A DNA stretch of 12,130 nt. Origin: Gemmatimonadota bacterium. GTDB taxonomy: Bacteria; Gemmatimonadota; Gemmatimonadetes; Longimicrobiales; Longimicrobiaceae. A model generated the notes under the pieces. It saw nothing but the letters and a program-made list of their open reading frames with translations, had not been told where the DNA came from and did not search any database. Below, piece by piece: positions 6,932-12,130 of this stretch (the first letter of the stretch is position 1; each line of letters starts with the position of its first letter). Position numbers and translations under genes: made by a program. The DNA lies in contig JAHWJJ010000079.1 of assembly GCA_019348475.1 (NCBI GenBank), positions 1 through 12,130 of the forward strand. The letters are read 5' to 3'.

Positions 6932-8230
6932 TCATCTCCCGGTGATGCGACGCACGAGCTCCCAGAAGCCGGGAAAGCTCACGTCCACCACCTCCGGGTG
7001 ATCCACCTCGATCGCGTTCCCCGGCTGCGCCCCCAGCACGCCGAAGGCCATCGCGATGCGGTGGTCGTGAAAGGCCCGCACGCGGCCGGCGAGGGGGGCC
7101 TCCGTGCCGCGGACCACCATGCCGTCCTCCAGCTCCTGCGCCTGGACCCCCACCGCGCGCAGGTTGTCCGCGACCGCGGCGATGCGGTCCGTCTCCTTTA
7201 CCCGCAGCTCGCCCGCGCCGGTGATGCGCGTCTCGCCCTGCGCACGCGCGGCCAGGACGGCCAGCATCGGGATCTCGTCGATGGCGTCGGGCACCTCATC
7301 CCCACCCACGTCGATCGCCCGCAGCGGCGCGGGGCGCACCACCAGGTCCGCCACCGGCTCGCCGCCGGAGGTGCGCGCGTTCTCCATCCCGATCCGCGCG
7401 CCCATCCGCTCCACCAGGCGAAAGAAGCCCGTGCGGGTGGGATTGACGCAGACGTTGCGGATGCGCAGCTCGCCTTCGTCCGCCAGCAGCGCCAGCGCGA
7501 CGAGGAACGCCGCGGACGACGGGTCGCCCGGCACCTCGACCGCCAGCGGCGGGAGCGTCCGGCCACCGGGATGGAATTGGATCCGCACCCCGGCGCCGGT
7601 ATCCTCCGTCTCCACCGTCTCCCCCAGCGCGCGGAGGATGCGCTCCGTGTGGTCGCGCGACAGCATGGGCTCGGTGACCGACACGGGGACGCCCGCGCCC
7701 AGGCCGGCGAGCAGGACGGCGCTCTTGATCTGCGCGCTCGCCTTCGGTGAGGCGTAGTGGATGGAGTGCAGCCGCCCGCCGACGACCTCGATCGGCAGGC
7801 GGTCCGGGGCGCCGGCCTCGCGAAATCGCGCGCCCATGCGCATCAACGGCTCGGTGATGCGGCGCATGGGCCGGCCGCGGAGCGAATCGTCGCCGGTCAG
7901 GGTGCAGGCGAAGGGGCGGCTGGCGAGCAGCCCCATCATCAGCCGCGCCGTCGTTCCGCTGTTGCCGCAGTCCAGCCACTGCGCGGGCGCCGTCCACCCG
8001 CCGATCCCGCGGCCCTGGACGCGGATCTCCGAGCCGTCCGCCGGCAGCTCGGGTACGGCGCACCCCAGGGCGCGCAGCACGGACGCGGTGCTGCGGCAGT
8101 CGGCGCCGGGGAGCAGGCCGCGCAGGCGGCTTTCCCCCCGCGCGGCGGCGGCGAACATCAGCGCGCGGTGAGTGATGGACTTGTCGCCGGGGACGGTTAC
8201 GTCGCCGGCGACGCGGAGCGGGGTCGGCAT
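6932..8230 (-). CDS. aroA: 3-phosphoshikimate 1-carboxyvinyltransferase (EPSP synthase)
   Basis: Condenses shikimate-3-phosphate with phosphoenolpyruvate to 5-enolpyruvylshikimate-3-phosphate, the sixth step of the shikimate pathway. Its length, 432 residues, is typical. Visible motifs are PGDKSITHRAL (14-24, with the active-site Lys), LDCGNSGTTARLMMGLL (86-102), LRGRPMRRITEPL (117-129), ASAQIKSAVLLAGL (164-177) and VPGDPSSAAFLVA (233-245). Later ones are DEIPMLAV with the catalytic Asp (318-325), ELRVKETDRI (341-350) and the C-terminal FHDHRIAMA (387-395). The GNSGTTAR form of the PEP-site loop keeps the Gly that corresponds to the E. coli Gly96 position. The loop resembles Bacillus-type enzymes more than the E. 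coli NAGTAMR form. The ATG at 8230 fits the family N-terminus, but no Shine-Dalgarno precedes it. It heads the aroA-cmk-rpsA group on the minus strand. Confidence 0.97.
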   Translation of the reverse strand: MPTPLRVAGDVTVPGDKSITHRALMFAAAARGESRLRGLLPGADCRSTASVLRALGCAVPELPADGSEIRVQGRGIGGWTAPAQWLDCGNSGTTARLMMGLLASRPFACTLTGDDSLRGRPMRRITEPLMRMGARFREAGAPDRLPIEVVGGRLHSIHYASPKASAQIKSAVLLAGLGAGVPVSVTEPMLSRDHTERILRALGETVETEDTGAGVRIQFHPGGRTLPPLAVEVPGDPSSAAFLVALALLADEGELRIRNVCVNPTRTGFFRLVERMGARIGMENARTSGGEPVADLVVRPAPLRAIDVGGDEVPDAIDEIPMLAVLAARAQGETRITGAGELRVKETDRIAAVADNLRAVGVQAQELEDGMVVRGTEAPLAGRVRAFHDHRIAMAFGVLGAQPGNAIEVDHPEVVDVSFPGFWELVRRITGR

Positions 8231-8383
8231 TGCGGCAAGCTACCCGCGGCCGGCGGGCGCCCGCAACGGGGACGGCGCGTCGGCGGTTCGTTCGACGCGA
8301 TCCTCCGCGGCGCCATCCAGCCGCGCGTGGTGTTCGACGGAGTGGGCTCACGTCGCAGGGGGTGCCGCACGAGCAGGAGAAGA

Positions 8384-8419
8384 CGCGGGGCGCGGAGATC
8401 ATGCATCTCCGCGCCCGCG
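8384..8419 (-). terminator. Probable terminator downstream of the coaX-membrane protein pair
   Basis: A 10-bp perfect stem (8390-8399 with 8405-8414) and a 5-base loop are extended by five further pairs around one bulged G. The core GCGCGGAG is shared with the terminators at 2031 and 3740. On the minus strand it is followed by TCTTCTCCT, a modest U tract. It lies 65 bases past the stop at 8484. The rest of 8231-8483 shows nothing I can name. Confidence 0.6.
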
Positions 8420-8483
8420 GTTTCCATTCACACGTCGATGCACAGGCAGGGCGCAGGCAGAGGCGGCTCTCCGTGGGTCCACC

Positions 8484-9068
8484 TCACGCCTGGCGGCGAG
8501 GGAGCGGCGGTGAGGCGCGGCTCAGCCACAATTCGCCGGGGCGTGGCGATCCCCCGGGCAGCCGCTGCGGCGCCGCCCGCATCCGGGCCAGGCGCGCACG
8601 CCGCCACTCGGGCGTCACCCGCCGCACCACGCACCGCGCCTCCAGCCGCGCATCGGCCCAGAAGTCCCACCGGCGCAGCCACAGGTAGTGCAGTGCGCTC
8701 AGCAGCACCAGGGCCGCCGCACACGCGCTGCCCGCTTCCCCCCGGGTGCGGTGTTCGTACGACAGGGTATCCAGCGCCCCCAGCAGCAGCAGGACGAACC
8801 AGCCGACGACGAAGAACCAGGACCAGCAGGCAAAGCGTTCCACCGCGCCGGCGATCAGGGCGGTCCAGGCAAATACCAGCGCACCCCCCACGAACAGCGC
8901 CAGCCGCTCTCCCCAGGTCGCGTTTTCCGCGAACGGGAGCGTCGCCCACGCCAGGACGCCGCATCCGTACATCACCCGCACGATGATTCGGCCGCGGAGG
9001 TCGTGCTCGGGCGCGGCGTCGCCCACCATCTCCGGGAGCGGGCGGTCAGAATGGGGGGGTCGGTACAT
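8484..9068 (-). CDS. Small membrane protein of unknown function, four predicted helices
   Basis: I do not recognise this 194-residue protein. After a polar N-terminus (1-25), four hydrophobic segments are visible at about 27-47, 56-76, 79-100 and 113-131. A very basic, Arg/Pro-rich C-terminal tail follows (132-194, with RRVTPEWRRARLARMRAAPQ at 149-168). By the positive-inside rule that tail is probably cytoplasmic. Several Trp and Cys in the helices (WSWFF at 82-86) are noticeable, but no catalytic motif appears. The open frame, the clear helix pattern and the position 45 bases after the coaX stop on the same strand support it as a real gene. AGGA lies 11 bases before the ATG. Downstream is a likely terminator. 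It may be co-transcribed with coaX, but nothing ties it to CoA synthesis. Confidence 0.7.
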   Translation of the reverse strand: MYRPPHSDRPLPEMVGDAAPEHDLRGRIIVRVMYGCGVLAWATLPFAENATWGERLALFVGGALVFAWTALIAGAVERFACWSWFFVVGWFVLLLLGALDTLSYEHRTRGEAGSACAAALVLLSALHYLWLRRWDFWADARLEARCVVRRVTPEWRRARLARMRAAPQRLPGGSPRPGELWLSRASPPLPRRQA

Positions 9069-9113
9069 CGGCTTGCGGGTCCTGCGTCGTGTGGCCGCCG
9101 GGGCGGGCGGGAA

Positions 9114-9890
9114 TCAGCCCGTTCCCGCCAGGTGCTCGCGCGCGAATTCCAGGCCGTAGAGCGTAAGGAACGGCTCGATCTTCTGCACGGTTCGGCAGTG
9201 CGGGCCGATGAGCTCCGCCAGCCCGCCCGTCGCGACGACGAGAAGCTCGTCCACGCCCCACTCGTCGCGGATGCGCGTGACGGTGCCGTCGATGGCATCC
9301 ACGGCGCCGTAGAACACGCCGCTCTGGATGCACGCCTCGGTGCGGCGCCCGATCACCCGCTGCGGCGGCACCAGTTCCACGCGCGGCAGCTTGGCCGTCC
9401 GCTCCGTCAGGTTGCTGGCGCCCGTCTTTACCCCTGGCGAGATCACGCCGCCGATGAACACCCCGTCGCGGGTGATGCAGTCGAAGGTGGTCGCCGTCCC
9501 CAGGTCCACCACCACCGTGTCGGCGGCGTACATCCGCAGCGCCGCCAGGGTGTTGACGATGCGGTCGGCGCCCACGGTGAGCGGCTCCTCCACGTCCAGG
9601 CGGATGGGGAGCGGCGTGCGCGCGTGCACCGCCTGCGCCTGCACGCCCAGGTAGCGGCGGCACGCCTCCGCCAGCGTGAGCGTGAGCGCGGGGACCACGG
9701 AGCCGATGGTGGCCGCGCGCACCGGCACGCCGCCGATCCCCGCGGCGTCCATCAGCTGCGCCAGCATCAGCCCGTACTCGTCCGCCGTGCGGCGACCGTC
9801 CGTGCTGACGCGCCAGTGCCCGCAGAGGCGGGTGTCCTGGAACCAGCCGATCACCGTCTCCGTGTTGCCGACGTCGAAAACCAGGTCCAT
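9114..9890 (-). CDS. coaX: Type III pantothenate kinase
   Basis: Phosphorylates pantothenate to 4'-phosphopantothenate, the first step of CoA synthesis. CoaX enzymes need a monovalent cation and resist CoA feedback. The product is 258 residues, normal for the family. ASKHA-fold motifs are in order: phosphate-binding DVGNT (6-10), VGADRIVN (106-113), VVDLGTATTFDCI (127-139), IGGVISPGVKTGASNL (146-161) and VVATGGLAELI (218-228). The ATG at 9890 is chosen because DVGNT must lie close to the N-terminus. The frame stays open 70 codons further upstream, but that part runs through an intergenic palindrome and is unlike CoaX. No Shine-Dalgarno is visible; the leader is pyrimidine-rich. birA-coaX adjacency is common. 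Here the two are separated by about 860 bases containing a broken toxin-antitoxin pair, and coaX is followed by a small membrane protein gene. Confidence 0.96.
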   Translation of the reverse strand: MDLVFDVGNTETVIGWFQDTRLCGHWRVSTDGRRTADEYGLMLAQLMDAAGIGGVPVRAATIGSVVPALTLTLAEACRRYLGVQAQAVHARTPLPIRLDVEEPLTVGADRIVNTLAALRMYAADTVVVDLGTATTFDCITRDGVFIGGVISPGVKTGASNLTERTAKLPRVELVPPQRVIGRRTEACIQSGVFYGAVDAIDGTVTRIRDEWGVDELLVVATGGLAELIGPHCRTVQKIEPFLTLYGLEFAREHLAGTG

Positions 9891-9951
9891 GGGGCAGAGT
9901 GGGAGGTGCGAGAGTGCGAAAACCACACGGAGCCGTCTGCGTCCGGCGGGG

Positions 9952-10002
9952 CCCTCACCCGCTCGCTTGTGCTCGCACCCTCTTCCGCAAGCGGGAGAGG
10001 GT
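9952..10002. repeat. REP-like palindromic element upstream of coaX
   Basis: CCCTCACCC (9952-9960) is followed by a 12-bp stem (9977-9988 with 9991-10002, one G-T pair; in RNA the closing pair would open to a CAAG-type loop). The right arm reads GCGGGAGAGGGT. It shares its leading CCCTCACCC and GCGGGAGA blocks with the element at 6709-6760. It fills most of the 175-base gap 9891-10065, in which no gene is seen. Confidence 0.65.
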
Positions 10003-10065
10003 GTAAACGTCACGAATGCCTCCGGTGCGTTTCCGCTGGTGTGTCGCATCGCGCCAGCTCGCGCG

Positions 10066-10387
10066 TCAGCGTCGGCCGTAGTGCCAGCGGGCACCCACAA
10101 AGTACACGGATGCTCCCTGCACGAAATAGATCAGGCGATCCGCGTCGGTAATCCTCCGCGACCAGCTGCCGGGCCTGTCGTGCTTCAATCCTTCCGGCTT
10201 TCCCGCTCCGAAAAAAGGATCCCGAACGATCTCCTCGACCAGCCGCATCACGCGGAGCGCGGTTCGCGGATTGGATCCGATCCACCAGAGCTTCCCTGAA
10301 CTCCCGAAGCACGATCGCCTGCCGGTCTTCCTCGAAAACGGCAGGCGATGGAGCGGGTTCGGTCCGGCGGCGCGTAGCGGCGGTCAT
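10066..10387 (-). pseudogene. YoeB/Txe-family toxin, frameshifted
   Basis: The intact part (10066-10290) encodes a YoeB-type ribosome-dependent mRNA endonuclease. Its frame reads WWIGSNPRTALRVMRLVEE, then IVRDPFFGAGKPEGLKH, SWSRRITDADRLIYFV and a final ARWHYGRR. The residues corresponding to the YoeB active site are present (Glu in GKPEG, Arg in DRLIY, His-Tyr near the end), with three extra residues after HY. This frame has no usable start before an upstream stop; the first is GTG at 10251, which would cut off the front of the domain. The missing N-terminus appears in the neighbouring frame from an ATG at 10387, ending in AIVLREFREAL, which resembles the EFRE-D-L start of YoeB/Txe proteins. 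The join needs a shift of frame at about 10285-10295. Third codon positions are more A/T-rich than in neighbouring genes, suggesting acquisition. A sequencing error is possible. Confidence 0.75.
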
Positions 10388-10688
10388 AATCGAAAGGCTG
10401 CTTCGCGTGCGGCCACTCAAAGACGACTCCCCACGCGATGAGCTGCGCCTCCGCCCGGCGCAGCCTCTCCTGCATCACCGGCGACTGCTGGAGCATCAGC
10501 GTCGTCTCGTTGCGTTCCCGGCCCCGCCGCAGGCCGGCATTCCATTGAGGAGCGATGCGTGGGCGGTGGATTCGAGTCGCCATGTCTCACGGGAGTTGAA
10601 GTGCGCGGGACGCATCCACGATGCGGGAGAATCGCGCGTCTGTCAAGTCCGTCCAGAACACGCCCGTGCGCACGGCCTGCCTTCTCAT
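10388..10688 (-). pseudogene. Degenerate YefM/Axe-like antitoxin remnant
   Basis: Upstream of the toxin remnant, fragments resembling a YefM/Axe antitoxin occur in the right order but in three different frames. First comes LTDARFSRIVDAS (in a 33-residue frame, 10587-10688), like the N-terminal DAR...IVD helix. Next is TPVRHG (around 10580-10595), like the TRHG strand. Last is ETTLMLQQSPVMQERLRRAE (about 10450-10508), like the ETLYLL-SP-RL-A C-terminal region. Only the last fragment is a strong resemblance. The 10583 frame stays open to 10248, but past about 10345 its codon use no longer looks coding. Spacing between fragments differs from intact antitoxins by several residues, so this is at best a decayed copy. 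It could also be an unrelated non-coding spacer with chance similarity. Confidence 0.35.
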
Positions 10689-10754
10689 TCTGCCGCGCAG
10701 ACACTATTCAAAGGCAGCGTCCCCACCTCCCCGCCGCTCCCTTTCACGTGGCCC

Positions 10755-11555
10755 TCACCCCGCCACCCGCACGGTGCCCGAGGTGACCGTCCGCAGCACG
10801 CCGTCAACGTCGCGGAGCAGGAGCGCGCCGGCGGGGCTCACCCCCAGCGCGGTGCCGGCGGTCTCGTGCGCGCCGGTCACCCGGACGGGACGCCCTTCCA
10901 GCGCGTCGCGGCGGCGCAGGGCGTCCAGCATGGCCCCGGTGAGGTGCGGCGGCGGATCCTTCAGGGCGCGCGACACCGCGGCGGCCACGGCGCCGGCGAC
11001 CTCCACGCGCGGCGGACTCCACCCCGCCACGATGCGCATGCTCGTCGCGGTCTCCCGTACCTCCTGCGGAAAGTCGTCCGGAGCGTGCAGCACGTTCAGT
11101 CCGATCCCGACGACGATGCTCCCCGGCCGCGCGCCGTCCCAGCTTCCTTCGCACAGGATGCCGGCCACCTTGCGCCCGGCCAGCTGCAGATCGTTGGGCC
11201 ACTTCACCTGCGTCACCGCCGGGCGCACGAAGCCGTCGACCGCCTCCGCCGCGGCCAGCCCCACCAGCAGCGGCAGCAGCCCGGGCGCGGGAAGCGACGC
11301 GGGGCGCGCCACCATCGACATCCACACCCCCACCCCCGGCGGCGAGGCCCAGGCGCGCCCGCCGCGCCCCCGCCCCGCCGTCTGCTCCTCCGCCAGCACC
11401 AGGGTGCCATGGGGGGCGCCGCCGTCCGCCAGCCCGCGCGCCGCGTCGTTGGTCGAGCGGACGCGGGCGAACAGGTGCACGGAGGGCAGCCCCCAGCGCG
11501 CGGCCAGATCCTCGGCCGCGATCCCTTCCCAGGCCCCCGCGAAGACGTCCGTCAC
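10755..11555 (-). CDS. birA: Biotin--[acetyl-CoA-carboxylase] ligase, class I (no DNA-binding domain)
   Basis: Activates biotin with ATP to biotinyl-5'-AMP and attaches it to the carrier lysine of biotin-dependent carboxylases. The 266-residue protein begins directly with the catalytic domain, so unlike E. coli BirA it lacks the N-terminal helix-turn-helix and should not be a repressor. Motifs are RSTND (33-37), EEQTAGRGRGGRAWASPPGV (56-75, the biotin/AMP loop), VKWPNDLQLAGRKVAGILCE (117-136) and VVGIGLNV (148-155). A C-terminal SH3-like cap (about 220-266) ends in TSGTVRV. The start is GTG at 11555, overlapping the nadC stop by four bases (GTGA), which indicates translational coupling. The carboxyltransferase at the left end of the window belongs to a complex that needs this activity. 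The stop codon sits in a CCCTCACCCC sequence (10752-10761, plus strand) like the nearby repeats. Confidence 0.96.
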   Translation of the reverse strand: MTDVFAGAWEGIAAEDLAARWGLPSVHLFARVRSTNDAARGLADGGAPHGTLVLAEEQTAGRGRGGRAWASPPGVGVWMSMVARPASLPAPGLLPLLVGLAAAEAVDGFVRPAVTQVKWPNDLQLAGRKVAGILCEGSWDGARPGSIVVGIGLNVLHAPDDFPQEVRETATSMRIVAGWSPPRVEVAGAVAAAVSRALKDPPPHLTGAMLDALRRRDALEGRPVRVTGAHETAGTALGVSPAGALLLRDVDGVLRTVTSGTVRVAG

Positions 11556-12130
11556 TCCGCCGCGCGCAGCTGCAGCGACAGGTCCAGCGAGGGCGCCGAG
11601 TGCGTCAGCGCGCCGATGGAGATGAAGTCCACCCCCGTCTCCGCGTATGCGTGGATGGTGTCCAGGGTGATCCCGCCGGACGCCTCCGTCTCCGGCGCGG
11701 GAACGGCCGCGCGGACCAGCTCCACGGCCTCGTGCATCTGCGGCCAGCTCATGTTGTCGAACATGATGCGGTCCACCCCGGCCGCCAGCGCTTCGCGCAC
11801 CTCGTCCAGCGTGGTCGTCTCCACCTCCACCTTCAGCCCTCGCTCGTTCCGCCCCCGCACCGCCTCCACCGCCGCGGTGATTCCCCCCGCCGCGGCGATG
11901 TGGTTGTCCTTGATCATCACCATGTCGTGCAGGCCGAAGCGGTGGTTGGCGCCGCCGCCCGCGACCACGGCCGCCTTTTCCAGCGCGCGCATCCCCGGGG
12001 TCGTCTTGCGCGTGTCGATGACCCGGGCGCCGGTGCCCTCCACCGCCCGCACGTAGGACCGGGTGACGGTGGCCACGCCGGAAAGGCGCTGCATGAAGTT
12101 GAGCGCCGTCCGCTCCGCCGTCAGGATGGA
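11552..12130 (-). CDS. nadC: Nicotinate-nucleotide diphosphorylase (carboxylating) / quinolinate phosphoribosyltransferase, N-terminus missing at window edge
   Basis: Converts quinolinate and PRPP to nicotinate mononucleotide, CO2 and pyrophosphate in de novo NAD synthesis. The window holds the last 192 codons, open to base 12130; the family is usually 275-300 residues, so about 90-100 residues lie to the right. Counting from the first codon seen: ILTAERTALNFMQRLSGVAT (2-21), DTRKTTPGMR (39-48) with the substrate-binding Arg/Lys, GGGANHRFGLHD (58-69), and MIKDNH (72-77) with the active-site Lys. EVE (102-104), MFDN (123-126), EASGGI (149-154) and ISIGALTHSAPSLDLSL (170-186) follow. Every motif of the alpha/beta barrel is intact. 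The stop overlaps the birA start by four bases, so the two form an operon. The ATG at 12094 is internal (NFMQRLSG is mid-domain), not the start. Confidence 0.97.
   Translation of the reverse strand, partial: SILTAERTALNFMQRLSGVATVTRSYVRAVEGTGARVIDTRKTTPGMRALEKAAVVAGGGANHRFGLHDMVMIKDNHIAAAGGITAAVEAVRGRNERGLKVEVETTTLDEVREALAAGVDRIMFDNMSWPQMHEAVELVRAAVPAPETEASGGITLDTIHAYAETGVDFISIGALTHSAPSLDLSLQLRAAE

Noticed and set aside
9891..10100. N-terminal extension of coaX to 10100
   Set aside because: It would place the phosphate loop 70 residues too far in and translates the palindromic repeat.
12095..12130. nadC starting at the ATG at 12094
   Set aside because: The frame continues to the window edge with the conserved ILTAERTALNF stretch, so the gene is truncated by the window and does not start there.

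Overview
This is a GC-rich window (about 70% G+C by eye) from a bacterial chromosome. It is almost entirely housekeeping genes, and nearly all of them lie on the minus strand. The gene set (propionyl/acyl-CoA carboxylase beta subunit, YIP1 membrane protein, a secreted multi-TonB-domain protein, aroA-cmk-rpsA, coaX, birA, nadC), the extreme G+C and the Gram-negative-type TonB protein would fit a Gemmatimonadota bacterium of the Longimicrobium type. That placement is an inference from style and content; no rRNA is present to confirm it.

Layout from left to right. (1) 1-1218 minus: an acyl-CoA carboxylase carboxyltransferase subunit whose C-terminus lies beyond the left edge. (2) 1483-2010 plus: the only plus-strand gene, a YIP1-like membrane protein with a good Shine-Dalgarno and a plausible promoter. 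It ends at a bidirectional hairpin terminator shared with the convergent gene. (3) 2153-3328 minus: a secreted protein of three tandem TonB C-terminal-like domains. (4) 3329-3795: about 470 bases without a gene, holding a small repeat/palindrome cluster and the rpsA terminator. (5) 3796-8230 minus: aroA, cmk, rpsA, the classical conserved order. A repeat-bearing 299-base gap separates aroA from cmk, and rpsA probably has its own promoter inside the end of cmk. (6) 8484-9890 minus: coaX followed by a small four-helix membrane protein of unknown function, ending at a third hairpin. (7) 9891-10754: a gap with a palindromic repeat and the remains of a YefM-YoeB (Axe-Txe) toxin-antitoxin pair that looks broken by frameshifts. 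(8) 10755-12130 minus: nadC and birA overlapping by 4 bases, with the nadC start beyond the right edge.

Functionally, nadC (NAD), birA (biotin attachment) and coaX (CoA) form a cofactor cluster. BirA would biotinylate the carrier subunit that works with the carboxyltransferase at the left edge, and CoaX starts the CoA pathway that supplies its acyl-CoA substrates. AroA feeds chorismate synthesis, while Cmk and S1 serve nucleotide metabolism and translation.

I see no CRISPR array, tRNA, rRNA, insertion sequence or phage gene, and no clear undescribed multi-gene system. The points most worth a second look are the decayed toxin-antitoxin remnant between birA and coaX, the triple TonB-domain protein, and the recurring intergenic palindromes and terminators.
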